32,563 bases of DNA from Candidatus Saccharimonadota bacterium (lineage in GTDB: Bacteria > Patescibacteriota > Saccharimonadia > Saccharimonadales > UBA4665), in NCBI GenBank assembly GCA_027340655.1, contig DAHWQR010000023.1, positions 1 through 32,563 on the forward strand, in the 5' to 3' direction. Each line of letters opens with the position of its first letter. Within the stretch, counting starts at the first letter, position 1. The position numbers and the translations under genes were made by a program. This document shows positions 1 to 7,158 of the stretch, piece by piece. Below the pieces are notes generated by a model. The model was not told the DNA's origin. It saw only the letters and a program-made list of their open reading frames with translations, and searched no databases.

Positions 1-286
1 TTAGGTTGTAGGCTTGGAAAATAAGCCCAACATTCCGGGCGCGATAATTAACCAGTTCGCGGTCGTTAAACTTAGAGATATCCTGCCCATCTACGGTTAT
101 GCTGCCAGAGCTTGGCCGATCTAAAGCGCCAAGCAGAGATAAAAGCGTTGTCTTGCCGCTGCCGCTTGGGCCGACAATTGATGCAAAAACTCCTTGGTTA
201 ACTTTAAAGCTGACATTGTCTACGGCGTTAAAACTACCACCGTCTCCGCTCTAAAAGGACTTACTTACTTTATTTACCTCAAGCAT
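1..286 (-). pseudogene. MacB/LolD-type ABC transporter ATPase, 5' part, interrupted by an in-frame TAG and cut by the window edge
   Basis: The reading frame starts at the ATG at 286-284, five bases after the permease stop, with GGAG just upstream. It begins MLEVNKVSKSF, meets TAG at 251-253 (codon 12), then continues open to the window edge. After the stop the frame reads SGDGGSFNAVDNVSFKV, a Walker A GPSGSGKTT, LLSLLGALDRPSSGS and a Q-loop region LIFQAYNL, so it is plainly the N-terminal half of a LolD/MacB-family ATPase. Such ATPases drive FtsX-type permeases like the one upstream. No ATG, GTG or TTG lies between the TAG and Walker A, so a simple restart is not available. TAG ends several intact genes in this window, so it is not a sense codon here. 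The stop may be a real nonsense mutation or an assembly or sequencing error. The 3' part cannot be seen. Confidence 0.75.
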
Positions 287-291
287 ATCTA

Positions 292-1716
292 TTACTCCAT
301 CCGCATTACTTCTGCCGGTCGTACCTTGGCTATGAACCATGCCGCGATACTACTGCCGGCGACGGCAATAATAATTGCCGCACCAAAGCCGTAGCCGATA
401 ATGCTCCAGCCTACCTCGGCTTTTACGTTGCTAATTTCATTTCTAACTCGACCTAGTCCTCGTCCGCCGGCTACTAATGCTGGGCCGCCGCCGGCAAAAC
501 CGCCATTGCCCCTAAAGCCGCCGCCGGCAAAACCGCTGCTTGAAGGACTACTGCTAGTAGTAGTGGAGGTGGTGCTGTTCTTGACGAGCGTATTAGTTAT
601 CGGGCTAGCAGCGGCAACTCCAATAATGATGCCTACGATGGCCGCCATGACTGCGAAAGTTACGGCTTCACTCACGAACTGAGTAACTACCTTGAGGTTA
701 GAAGCGCCAATGGCCTTAAGTACGCCAATCTCACGTCGCCGCTCACGGGTAATCATGATCATAATCATCAGGATAATTACTGCTCCGGCAACCACTGCGC
801 CAACCAGGCTATACATAGAGACACTGCTGACACTATTCAGTGGTTGAATTGTTTGGTTAGCAATATCCTGGGCGCTTTCAACGTCAGCGCTGCTGCCTAG
901 AACATTTTTAACGGCCGTGGTTACTGTAGCGAGATTATCTTCTGAATCGACAGTTGCAACCGCCGAGGTTACTGCTCCGCTCTGGCCGCTTAAACTTTGC
1001 TCGGTCGGCAAGGATACGATTATGTTATTGCCAAGCGATTGGTTATTGTTGTTTGAGAATATGCCGGCCACCGTTAAAGTTGAGTTGTAGGCCGTAAATG
1101 TAGAACCGACTTTCAAGTTGTTCTTACTCGCCATGCTAGTACTGACCATCGCCTGGTTATTGTCCAGGTTGCCATTAATGAAATTACCGCCGGACAAGCT
1201 CAGGTTATTGCTATTTAGCACATAGGGATTATTGGTGCCGGTAATCGTTATTGGTGGAGAGAAGTTTGACGGAATGGCGCTAAGGCCACCGAAAGTAAAG
1301 GCTCTTAAGCCGCGTTTACTATTAGCATTAATTACAACCGGCGAAGTTAAAGACGTTTGGTTGCTGCTGCTTGTAGAATTTGCGCCAAAGGGTGAAGCCG
1401 ATGCTGAGCCAATCGTCTTTAAACGATCGGTCAGCGTCTCGGTAAGCGAGGTTACGTGCGCTAGCTGAGACACCTTGCTAAGTAAGGTTGTTGTTAAGGC
1501 ATTATTTACTTGGCTGAAGTTGCTAAAACCAGCCGGAGAAATGGTTATGGTATTGCCAGCGCTAGCCTTAACGCTGTTAATCTTTTGATCTACTGCTTTA
1601 TGGGCTACCAGCATGGCCAGCGACAAACCAATGCTTAGAGATAGTATGCCGACGACAGCTATGGTACGAATTTGATTTCGGAAGGCATTTCTGATTCCAC
1701 GGCTAAAAACATTCAT
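292..1716 (-). CDS. FtsX/MacB-type ABC transporter permease with Gly-rich insert
   Basis: 474 residues with the MacB-like plan: TM1 at about 18-38, an Asn/Ser-rich extracytoplasmic domain at about 40-300, TM2 at 302-322, the family cytoplasmic motif RERRREIGVLKAIGAS at 324-339, TM3 at 350-372 and TM4 at 440-462, ending in RPAEVMRME. Family members act with a LolD-like ATPase to move lipoproteins, peptides or drugs, or to transmit force across the membrane. The substrate cannot be told from sequence. Between TM3 and TM4 is an unusual low-complexity loop: a Ser/Thr run (381-394), then GFAGGG-type repeats (395-422). AAGGAGTGG before the ATG supports this start. The gene is immediately followed by its ATPase, which carries a premature stop. 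Fold assignment is firm; function is inferred. Confidence 0.88.
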   Translation of the reverse strand: MNVFSRGIRNAFRNQIRTIAVVGILSLSIGLSLAMLVAHKAVDQKINSVKASAGNTITISPAGFSNFSQVNNALTTTLLSKVSQLAHVTSLTETLTDRLKTIGSASASPFGANSTSSSNQTSLTSPVVINANSKRGLRAFTFGGLSAIPSNFSPPITITGTNNPYVLNSNNLSLSGGNFINGNLDNNQAMVSTSMASKNNLKVGSTFTAYNSTLTVAGIFSNNNNQSLGNNIIVSLPTEQSLSGQSGAVTSAVATVDSEDNLATVTTAVKNVLGSSADVESAQDIANQTIQPLNSVSSVSMYSLVGAVVAGAVIILMIMIMITRERRREIGVLKAIGASNLKVVTQFVSEAVTFAVMAAIVGIIIGVAAASPITNTLVKNSTTSTTTSSSPSSSGFAGGGFRGNGGFAGGGPALVAGGRGLGRVRNEISNVKAEVGWSIIGYGFGAAIIIAVAGSSIAAWFIAKVRPAEVMRME

Positions 1717-1771
1717 TACTGGCCACTCCTTATGTATTTCCTCTGTTTTTCAGGTTAGCTCAGCTTAAGTT

Positions 1772-1785
1772 ATATACCCTTATCC
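1772..1785 (-). promoter_or_regulatory. Promoter-like element GGATAAGGGTATAT upstream of the FtsX-type permease
   Basis: Read on the minus strand, these 14 bases end in a TATAT(A)-type -10 region, about 55 bases before the permease ATG. The identical 14-mer lies at 5647-5660, directly before the GtrA-family gene. A shared -10 with a conserved GGATAAGGG just upstream suggests a common promoter class or regulator. The role is inferred from position and identity only. Confidence 0.4.
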
Positions 1786-1815
1786 CTTAGAGTTAGCTTA
1801 AAGAAATGAATAACG

Positions 1816-3063
1816 TTAACTTGAGTGCTGACCGAAAGCTACCCGCTTGATGATAATCTCGTCCATGTTGGCCATAAGAGCCGGCACTAAAGTAAACTCG
1901 CCGTAGCGGTCATTAACGGCATCGGCCGCTTGGGCCAGTGCTCTGCTGTCCAGGCGTTGGTCGTCGAATAAGCCTAGTTGGTAGGGCTTAATAGGCGCCA
2001 AGTCGTAGACTGTTACTCCTATATTGGTCACTAGGCCTGCTAGGTCTATTTCGTCTAGCATCCAGTTTGCAGCTCTGAAAATATCCTGGGTTGCGTAGAG
2101 TGGCGCTGGCGTACGTGTTCGTTTAGACCAGTAGGTATGGTCATTGAATGCCAACCAGAAATGGACGCCGTGTGCTAGATAGGCGTCTTGACGTAATCTT
2201 CGGCCAGCTTTTTCGCAGAGCTTCATTAATAGTCTGGCCAGTTCTTGCTTGTCTTTAGTCTTTTGCCCTAGAGCGTATTGTTGGCCGAAACTTTTACGGC
2301 TAAAATTCTCGCTATCTATTTCGTGCCCGCGCAGGCGCAGATACCAGTAAAAGCCATTAATACTATGGAAGACCTGATGTTTGAGCTTCGGCATCGGGGC
2401 ATCTAAAAACTCGAGCGGCGTGTAGATCCCTGCTAGGTTAAGTCGGGCACTGTAGCGGTGATTAATGCCCGGCAGGTCAATTAGCGTGAGTTTGCTATAT
2501 ACATCCCTGAGATTGCTGGCGCTGATTACATCTAAACCGTCCGGCTTATTTAAGCCAGCCGCTAGTTTAGCTAGGAAGCGGTTCGGACCGATGCCGACGT
2601 TAATAGTAACGTATTCCCCTAGAGATGCTTTAACGTCATCTTTGATCTGCCGGCCAATAGTTTCGAGGGGAGTGCCGCTCCGCAGTGCCGGAGAGCCATC
2701 AAAGTCGATTACGAACTCATCAACGCTTTTTGGCGTAATGGAGCTGGTGTAATTAAGCAGTACTTTTTTGAAGCGCTTATGAGCGTCAAAGTACTTGTCC
2801 GGATCCGGTGTCAGGATAACAATTCCCGGGCATAGCAGCTTAGCCTCTCTGACGCTAGTACCAACCTTTATGCCCTTGGCTTTAGCGTCATAGCTGGCTG
2901 CTATAAGGATGCCCCCGGGAGTATCATAGGCAGCTATTCCGACTGGCCGGTTGCGTAGTAGCGGATTTGCCTGCTGCTCAATTATGGCGAAACAGGAGTT
3001 TAAATCGACATGCATGACCAAAGGCTGATTGGGATTGAGGCCGACCTCGATAGGTGCAGACAT
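1816..3063 (-). CDS. dinB: Y-family translesion DNA polymerase (DinB/UmuC type)
   Basis: 415 residues from the chosen ATG at 3063, which has AAGGG eight bases upstream. A longer reading from 3096 has no such site and would overlap the upstream gene. Palm motifs are present: HVDLNSCF (D20; F25 at the steric-gate position), YDAKAKGIKVG (59-68), SVDEFVID with catalytic D115/E116, and IGPNRFLAKLAAGLNKPDG (158-176). A helix-hairpin-helix thumb (LIDLPGINHRYSARL) and a little-finger domain follow. QLGLF at 362-366 matches the beta sliding-clamp binding motif. Family enzymes copy past damaged bases with low fidelity. The 88-residue gene just upstream is probably co-translated. Whether it is closer to Pol IV or to UmuC is not certain, so the symbol is approximate. 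Confidence 0.87.
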   Translation of the reverse strand: MSAPIEVGLNPNQPLVMHVDLNSCFAIIEQQANPLLRNRPVGIAAYDTPGGILIAASYDAKAKGIKVGTSVREAKLLCPGIVILTPDPDKYFDAHKRFKKVLLNYTSSITPKSVDEFVIDFDGSPALRSGTPLETIGRQIKDDVKASLGEYVTINVGIGPNRFLAKLAAGLNKPDGLDVISASNLRDVYSKLTLIDLPGINHRYSARLNLAGIYTPLEFLDAPMPKLKHQVFHSINGFYWYLRLRGHEIDSENFSRKSFGQQYALGQKTKDKQELARLLMKLCEKAGRRLRQDAYLAHGVHFWLAFNDHTYWSKRTRTPAPLYATQDIFRAANWMLDEIDLAGLVTNIGVTVYDLAPIKPYQLGLFDDQRLDSRALAQAADAVNDRYGEFTLVPALMANMDEIIIKRVAFGQHSS

Positions 3064-3076
3064 TTGTTTCCCTTTC

Positions 3077-3343
3077 TTACGCTGGTTGGCCGTCACTGAC
3101 GGCCTCTAGTTTCCAGTGCAGGTTGGCTGTGTTAAAGTCCAGCCTGAACCATGTCGCCCGGCCCTCATCTACCAGTTCGAAAATATGGTGCAGGGCCGCG
3201 CCTTGGCGCACGCTGTGATGATAGCCGATTTGACCTACCCGGTAATCCTGATTTTGCCAACGAATTAAGTGTGGCAATGCTTGGCGTTTGGGCGCGCTAT
3301 AGATCATCACCACGCTGACTTCTTGACCGATTTGCTCGCGCAT
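3077..3343 (-). CDS. Small protein coupled to the Y-family polymerase
   Basis: 88 residues, soluble, no signal peptide or membrane segment. The body looks like a compact beta-rich domain, with alternating aromatic and charged residues (HLIRWQNQDYRVGQIGYHH, then WFRLDFNTANLHWKLE). AAGGTAG precedes the ATG. Its stop lies 13 bases upstream of the polymerase ATG, so the two are almost certainly one transcript. I do not recognise the family. Small partner genes beside Y-family polymerases are known in other bacteria (for example YolD-like proteins beside UmuC-like polymerases), but no homology to them is claimed. A role in recruiting or controlling the polymerase is only a guess from context. Confidence 0.72.
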   Translation of the reverse strand: MREQIGQEVSVVMIYSAPKRQALPHLIRWQNQDYRVGQIGYHHSVRQGAALHHIFELVDEGRATWFRLDFNTANLHWKLEAVSDGQPA

Positions 3344-3439
3344 AATAGCTACCTTGATCCTTCCCTTGCTCTCTAGCTAGCAGCCGTGTAGCCGCTACCC
3401 GAGGAGAACTAGTTTTAATTAATAAACTGCTTAAGATAA

Positions 3440-3703
3440 AAGTTTAGAGTTTCGCCAGCCAAAGCGATTAGTGGCTTTGGGCTTGAGCGAACTAAGGGGG
3501 TCCTTCTAAGAACAATGATTCTTGCCTAACCCTTCTAGGACCTAAAGCTTGGGGAAAGGTGATATTAGTGAGTTGCGTAGCTGCTTGGAGCCGTACAAAT
3601 CACGGTTGTAACGTCACGATAAATGAAGATAATAATATCTTGTTTATAGAGGGATCAAGCAGGGACCGTAGTATGCTTGCCTATTAGGAAGTATACTCGT
3701 TTT
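3440..3703 (+). ncRNA. Candidate structured RNA between the polymerase cassette and the protease gene
   Basis: This part of the 474-base gene-free stretch (3344-3817) contains consecutive foldable elements. (1) CCAAAGC/GCTTTGG, 3459-3465 with 3474-3480, extendable by AG/CT. (2) GGTCCT/AGGACC, 3499-3504 with 3537-3542, enclosing AAGAA/TTCTT at 3508-3512 and 3519-3523. (3) GTGAGTTGC with GTAACGTCAC, 3568-3576 with 3608-3617 (one bulge, one G-U), enclosing CCGT/ACGG at 3591-3594 and 3602-3605. (4) AAGATA/TATCTT, 3626-3641. (5) A long terminator-like stem at 3670-3697. No open frame fits. A weak -10 (TAAGAT) lies at 3432-3437. I find no conserved landmarks of tmRNA, RNase P RNA, SRP RNA or tRNA. 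Strand is chosen from the terminator-like end. It could instead be decayed sequence. Confidence 0.35.
3670..3703 (+). terminator. Terminator-like hairpin
   Basis: AGTATGCTT(G)CCT pairs with AGGAAGTATACT around a three-base ATT loop, giving about 12 base pairs with one bulged G and one G-U pair (3670-3697). CGTTTTA follows. The T-run is short, so intrinsic termination is plausible but not certain. No protein gene on the plus strand ends just upstream, which is part of the case for an RNA gene here. Confidence 0.4.
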
Positions 3704-3736
3704 ATAGCCTTTGGGGCAGGTAAAATAATATACAAG

Positions 3737-3765
3737 TTGCTCCCTATAATTTATGTACGTAAGAT
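3737..3765 (+). promoter_or_regulatory. Candidate promoter(s) of the HtrA-like protease gene
   Basis: TTGCTC (3737-3742), a 17-base spacer and TAAGAT (3760-3765) form one candidate. A perfect TATAAT at 3745-3750 with a poor -35 is a second. Either would give a leader of about 45-60 bases before the ATG at 3818, which carries AGGG seven to ten bases upstream of the ATG. Confidence 0.4.
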
Positions 3766-3817
3766 GAAGTAAGATTAGTTTTAAGGTTATTCTTACGAAA
3801 TCTGTTTAGGGTAGTTT

Positions 3818-4636
3818 ATGTCTATGATAGGTAAATCAATTAAACGAATCATTATTACCGTTATTGTACTGGCCATTGGGGTCGGTGGCGGCGTAGCGGG
3901 TGCTTATTGGTACCAGAAGAACCATCCGTATGGTGACACGGTTATCAAGAGTATAGCTGCGTCACCAAAGATTATCGAGGCTAATAGCAACGGGGTATCG
4001 ATTCCGGAACTGGTCAGTAAGTATAATCCGGCAGTTGTTAGCATTGACACCCAAAGTACTTCGTACAGTTTCTTCGGTGGTCCGGTTACTCAGTCTGGCG
4101 AGGGTAGCGGTATGATTTTAACTTCAAACGGCTACATACTGACCAATTACCATGTAGTCCCTCAGGGTTCTCAAAATATAAGTGTAGTTTTGGCTAACCA
4201 GAAAAGTTACAGCGCTCAGGTCGTCGCCTCTGATCCGACCGATGACCTTGCCCTGCTCAAAATTAATGCCACCGGATTAAGCACCGTTATTCTAGGTGAC
4301 TCCAACAGTATTAGTGTTGGAGACGGGGTGATTGCCATAGGCAATGCTTTAGGTCAGTTTCAAAATACAGTAACTAACGGCATTATTTCGGCGACCGGAC
4401 GCACTGTGACGGCTAGCGATCAGAGCAGTAGCAGTGGCGCCGAAACCCTTAACAATTTAATTCAAACCGATGCTGCAATTAATCCAGGAAACTCCGGTGG
4501 TCCGTTAATTTCTACCGACAGCGGACTGGTTATAGGCATCGATACTGCTACTAGCGGTCAGGGCCAGAACTTAAGTTTTGCAATACCAATCGACGTCGCC
4601 AAGAGCTTCATCACTCCTTACGTCGGGTCGCTTTAG
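3818..4636 (+). CDS. HtrA/DegP-like membrane-anchored serine protease without PDZ domain
   Basis: 272 residues. An N-terminal membrane anchor (about 10-31) is followed by a trypsin-fold domain facing outside. The catalytic triad is visible: H112 in LTNYHVV, D143 in DPTDDLALLKI, S226 in INPGNSGGPL. Family members degrade or refold damaged extracytoplasmic proteins. The protein ends soon after the protease fold (AIPIDVAKSFITPYVGSL) with no PDZ domain, so it lacks the usual substrate-sensing module of DegP/DegS. AGGG before the ATG supports this start. A second in-frame ATG lies two codons on and cannot be excluded. Its TAG stop overlaps the stop of the convergent gene by two bases. Confidence 0.88.
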   Translation: MSMIGKSIKRIIITVIVLAIGVGGGVAGAYWYQKNHPYGDTVIKSIAASPKIIEANSNGVSIPELVSKYNPAVVSIDTQSTSYSFFGGPVTQSGEGSGMILTSNGYILTNYHVVPQGSQNISVVLANQKSYSAQVVASDPTDDLALLKINATGLSTVILGDSNSISVGDGVIAIGNALGQFQNTVTNGIISATGRTVTASDQSSSSGAETLNNLIQTDAAINPGNSGGPLISTDSGLVIGIDTATSGQGQNLSFAIPIDVAKSFITPYVGSL

Positions 4637-5100
4637 CTGTTCTCTTCGCTTTGACTTCCGAATGCTGAGTGAGTAACGCGCTTCATTACACCTTGAAAGG
4701 TTGACTGACCAAAGCCAAACAATAGGGCGATTACGTCAAAAGCGACCGAGTTGCGATCGAAGTTGTTACTGATAGTAACTGCGTTAATTAAGACCACGAT
4801 TAATAGATAGCTAATCAAGCCGTATAGGGCGCCAAGCATTCCGCTAAACATGTGCCACAAACTAAATGGTCCGCTCCACTCTTTTTTCGTAATGATTGAG
4901 TACAAGCTGACTAACAATCCTCCAAGCGTGCCGAACCACAGAACGCTTAGCGGCATATTCTGAAACGGGTACAGTATGTAGTGCGGCAAACTACTCGCAT
5001 AAACGTTTCTAAATATCGGTAACGCCACAAGGACGACGATATAAAAAAACGGCCATACTAGGACCGTCCAATTTAACTTTGCATTATTTGGTGTAGCCAT
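4633..5100 (-). CDS. Small multi-spanning membrane protein, unknown function
   Basis: 155 residues from the ATG at 5100 (MATPNNAKLNW), chosen because GAGGGG lies 6-11 bases upstream. A GTG at 5124 would add eight residues. Three to four hydrophobic segments are visible: about 12-30 (VLVWPFFYIVVLVALPIF), 51-69, 84-109 and a weaker one near 120-138. No catalytic motif is seen. It could belong to the broad group of YqhR-like or DUF membrane proteins, but I do not recognise it with confidence. Convergent with the HtrA-like gene, with overlapping stops. Confidence 0.65.
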   Translation of the reverse strand: MATPNNAKLNWTVLVWPFFYIVVLVALPIFRNVYASSLPHYILYPFQNMPLSVLWFGTLGGLLVSLYSIITKKEWSGPFSLWHMFSGMLGALYGLISYLLIVVLINAVTISNNFDRNSVAFDVIALLFGFGQSTFQGVMKRVTHSAFGSQSEENS

Positions 5101-5206
5101 TTGATTCCCCTCTTCTCCCACCACTTAATAAGGCCATTATTAACCCTAAAATGCCATTCTGTCAATGACTAAGGCTTTAGCAACGGGCCGTCAAAAAGCG
5201 AAACCA

Positions 5207-5638
5207 TCAAGCGCTCTTCTTGTTGATTCTTTTTTCCGGGAAAACCCAGTATTTGTACCAGAGCCAACTCCAGACGGTAAAAAAGGCGCCTGAGATAAAG
5301 AACCCGATATACGGACTGATGCCGATTGACTTCAGCCCATAAATAATTAAGTAGTCTATTACGAAGCCGATACTTTCAATAAATACGTAACGCCCGGCAT
5401 GCTCCATTTCGCTCAGATGCACGCGATCCTTAAACGCCCAAAAGCGTTGGAACAGATAATTGGTGCTCCAGCCGATTGCATCAGCCGCTATTTTAGCTGG
5501 TAACCAGCCCCAGTGCAGAACGCTATAGCCCACCGCAAACACAGCATAACCAATCCAAAAGTAAATGCCACCTCCGGCCAGGTACTTAGCGAAGCGCTCG
5601 ATCTCTTTATGTTGCAGAATGTATTGCTTGATAGGCAT
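5207..5638 (-). CDS. GtrA-like family membrane protein
   Basis: 143 residues and four transmembrane helices, the normal size for the GtrA family (PF04138). The family signature region is clear: FAKYLAGGGIYFWIGYAVF in helix 1, NYLFQRFWAFKDR between helices 2 and 3, and WSWLWYKYWVFPEK at the C-terminus. Family members help move lipid-linked sugars across the membrane for cell-surface glycan decoration. No glycosyltransferase is adjacent here, so the substrate is unknown. No Shine-Dalgarno sequence is present; a TATATT box ends seven bases before the ATG, which suggests leaderless transcription. Confidence 0.85.
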   Translation of the reverse strand: MPIKQYILQHKEIERFAKYLAGGGIYFWIGYAVFAVGYSVLHWGWLPAKIAADAIGWSTNYLFQRFWAFKDRVHLSEMEHAGRYVFIESIGFVIDYLIIYGLKSIGISPYIGFFISGAFFTVWSWLWYKYWVFPEKRINKKSA

Positions 5639-5645
5639 GGGTTTT

Positions 5646-5660
5646 AATATACCCTTATCC
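5646..5660 (-). promoter_or_regulatory. Promoter-like element before the GtrA-family gene
   Basis: On the minus strand GGATAAGGGTATAT (5647-5660) is the same 14-mer found at 1772-1785. The TATATT box (5646-5651) ends seven bases before the ATG at 5638, where a transcript would start at or next to the start codon. Confidence 0.42.
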
Positions 5661-5683
5661 GATCAAACTAAGTAGTTAGTGGC

Positions 5684-6580
5684 TTAGTAAGCGGTATGTC
5701 TGCGGGCCGAGAAATTGACTGCTCTAAGTTCGCGTGCCTTTTGAGCTGCTCTAAAGGCGCGCAAGTTATTAAAGCTGGAATCGCCGGAGTGGGCCGGAAT
5801 AACCGAATCAATTTCGTCTCCTTCGCGTATCATGCGGTAAGTGAGATCGATTATTGATTGTTCGCTGGTTTTGGTGTCTCCGCTGAGCAACCAAGCTGCG
5901 TTTTTTGCCCCATTTGTAGTCAAGTCGAGCGCATCGCCGATGTAGAGGACGTTTGATCCGTCAGAACTGCCGCTAATCTTGAACCCCATGCTGCCCCTGG
6001 TGTGACCGGGAACGGCCAAAGCTTTAATCTTTAATTGATCACCAAATGAAATTGTCTCGCCGTCTTCAATAATTTCTGGTTCGATTCCTGGAATTGCGGC
6101 ATCTAAACCGGGAATTCTGTCAGTTAGTATTTGCAACTTTCCTTCACCCCTTCTTTGTCCTTGTAAAACTTCACCATCTGCCGCGCTTACAAAAACTTTA
6201 ATATCGGCGCCTCTATTCAGTAAAGAATGAGGAGCGCCTATATGATCTCGGTGGGCGTGCGTTAATAGCACCGCTTTAATGGCGCCAAGGCCAAGCTCGC
6301 GCTGCTTAATAAAGCGTTCTAATTTTTTAGCATGCTTGTCGATACCGCCGTCGATTAAAACAAGTTCACCGGAGTCGCCAATAGGTACGGGATAAAATGA
6401 GCTATATCCGTCGACAATGCGGGTGCCTCCTCCTGGCAATTGAGCTCCATCCACTAACGGCAAAACACCGGCAGCTTTAGAGACTAAACCGGAGATAAAA
6501 TTTGGGCTCGTTTCGTAATTATCTTGTGTCATGCTTTGCTCAAAGACTATCTTTAAGAGCACTTGCAGTTGCGTCCGCAT
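5684..6580 (-). CDS. Metallo-beta-lactamase-fold hydrolase
   Basis: 298 residues with a full set of MBL-fold metal ligands: THAHRDH (H108, H110, D112, H113), PGHTRGS (H193), IGDAL (D216) and IPAHSGD (H264). This is the two-metal hydrolase arrangement of glyoxalase II, lactonase and related enzymes. The substrate cannot be told from sequence. The region before the first ligand (about 45-80, with VDGYSSFYPVPIG) resembles stand-alone MBL hydrolases rather than RNase J or lactamases. An internal ATG at 6532 (MTQDNYETS) is an alternative start; neither start has a strong ribosome site. It is divergent from the anchored protein gene at 6745. Confidence 0.85.
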   Translation of the reverse strand: MRTQLQVLLKIVFEQSMTQDNYETSPNFISGLVSKAAGVLPLVDGAQLPGGGTRIVDGYSSFYPVPIGDSGELVLIDGGIDKHAKKLERFIKQRELGLGAIKAVLLTHAHRDHIGAPHSLLNRGADIKVFVSAADGEVLQGQRRGEGKLQILTDRIPGLDAAIPGIEPEIIEDGETISFGDQLKIKALAVPGHTRGSMGFKISGSSDGSNVLYIGDALDLTTNGAKNAAWLLSGDTKTSEQSIIDLTYRMIREGDEIDSVIPAHSGDSSFNNLRAFRAAQKARELRAVNFSARRHTAY

Positions 6581-6627
6581 TAGCTCGCTCGGTCTTTTAC
6601 CGCCGTAACTTTAGCGAACAATAGTAT

Positions 6628-6656
6628 ATTATACACTAATAACACGCAAAAGTCTA
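6628..6656 (-). promoter_or_regulatory. Candidate promoter of the MBL-fold hydrolase
   Basis: Minus strand: TAGACT (6651-6656), a 17-base spacer and TATAAT (6628-6633). The predicted transcript would have a leader of about 40 bases. It lies in the 164-base divergent gap with the gene at 6745. Confidence 0.5.
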
Positions 6657-6744
6657 TACTACCTCTGTTGATACTAGACAAAATACCAAATACATACTAT
6701 CGTAATAATAGTATTTGAGTTTTAAAAACTTCGAGGGGTAAACT

Positions 6745-7158
6745 ATGGCGCAGCCTAATAATCTTGAAACAAATAGCGATTCAAGCGTACCTATGCGTTG
6801 GGCTGCGAAAAGGGTCGCCTCAGCAGCTATCCTAGTTATATTAATTTTGGGCGGTCTGAGCTATGGAATCTATAGTCTAGTTAATACCGGTTCTTCGCCC
6901 ACAGTTTCAAAGCCTCAATCTTCGTCTTCCTCAAAGACTAAGGCGGCCCTGCCTAAGCAGACTGCCAGTAGCGTTCCGTCTACGTCGACAAGTCAAGCAT
7001 CGAATCCAACTTCTTCTACCAGCCAAACCTCTGGACAGTTAACCAATACAGGTCCTGGCGACGTGGCTTTAATTGGTTTTATAAGTGTTACTTTTGTTGC
7101 CGCACTGGCTCATTACACTTGGCGCAAGCTAACGCTGCGCCGCAACTTTCAAGCCTGA
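6745..7158 (+). CDS. Surface protein with N-terminal anchor, Ser/Thr-rich linker and LTNTG sortase-like tail
   Basis: 137 residues. A cytoplasmic start of about 23 residues precedes TM1 (about 24-46). Then comes a low-complexity Ser/Thr/Pro/Gln linker (48-97), LTNTG at 99-103, TM2 (about 106-124) and a basic tail (WRKLTLRR). Motif, hydrophobic stretch and positive tail in that order match the cell-wall sorting signal processed by sortases, with LTNTG as a variant of LPxTG. The retained N-terminal helix means that cleavage would leave a membrane-anchored linker displaying a new C-terminus, an odd arrangement. GAGGGG before the ATG supports the start. No sortase gene is in the window. Its end overlaps the convergent 2H phosphoesterase by ten bases. 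Confidence 0.72.
   Translation: MAQPNNLETNSDSSVPMRWAAKRVASAAILVILILGGLSYGIYSLVNTGSSPTVSKPQSSSSSKTKAALPKQTASSVPSTSTSQASNPTSSTSQTSGQLTNTGPGDVALIGFISVTFVAALAHYTWRKLTLRRNFQA

Noticed and set aside
251-253. TAG read as a sense codon (amber recoding)
   Set aside because: TAG is the natural stop of several intact genes here (ending at 4636, 17268, 21320, 21684 and 31627), and TGA and TAA also end genes. A local mutation or error is simpler.
401-682. Plus-strand Pro/Leu-rich frame
   Set aside because: It is the mirror of the Gly-rich and membrane part of the FtsX-type permease. It has no ribosome site and no family resemblance.
3440-3703. Identification of the hairpin region as tmRNA, RNase P RNA, SRP RNA or tRNA
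   Set aside because: None of the conserved sequence landmarks of these RNAs was found; only structure is claimed.
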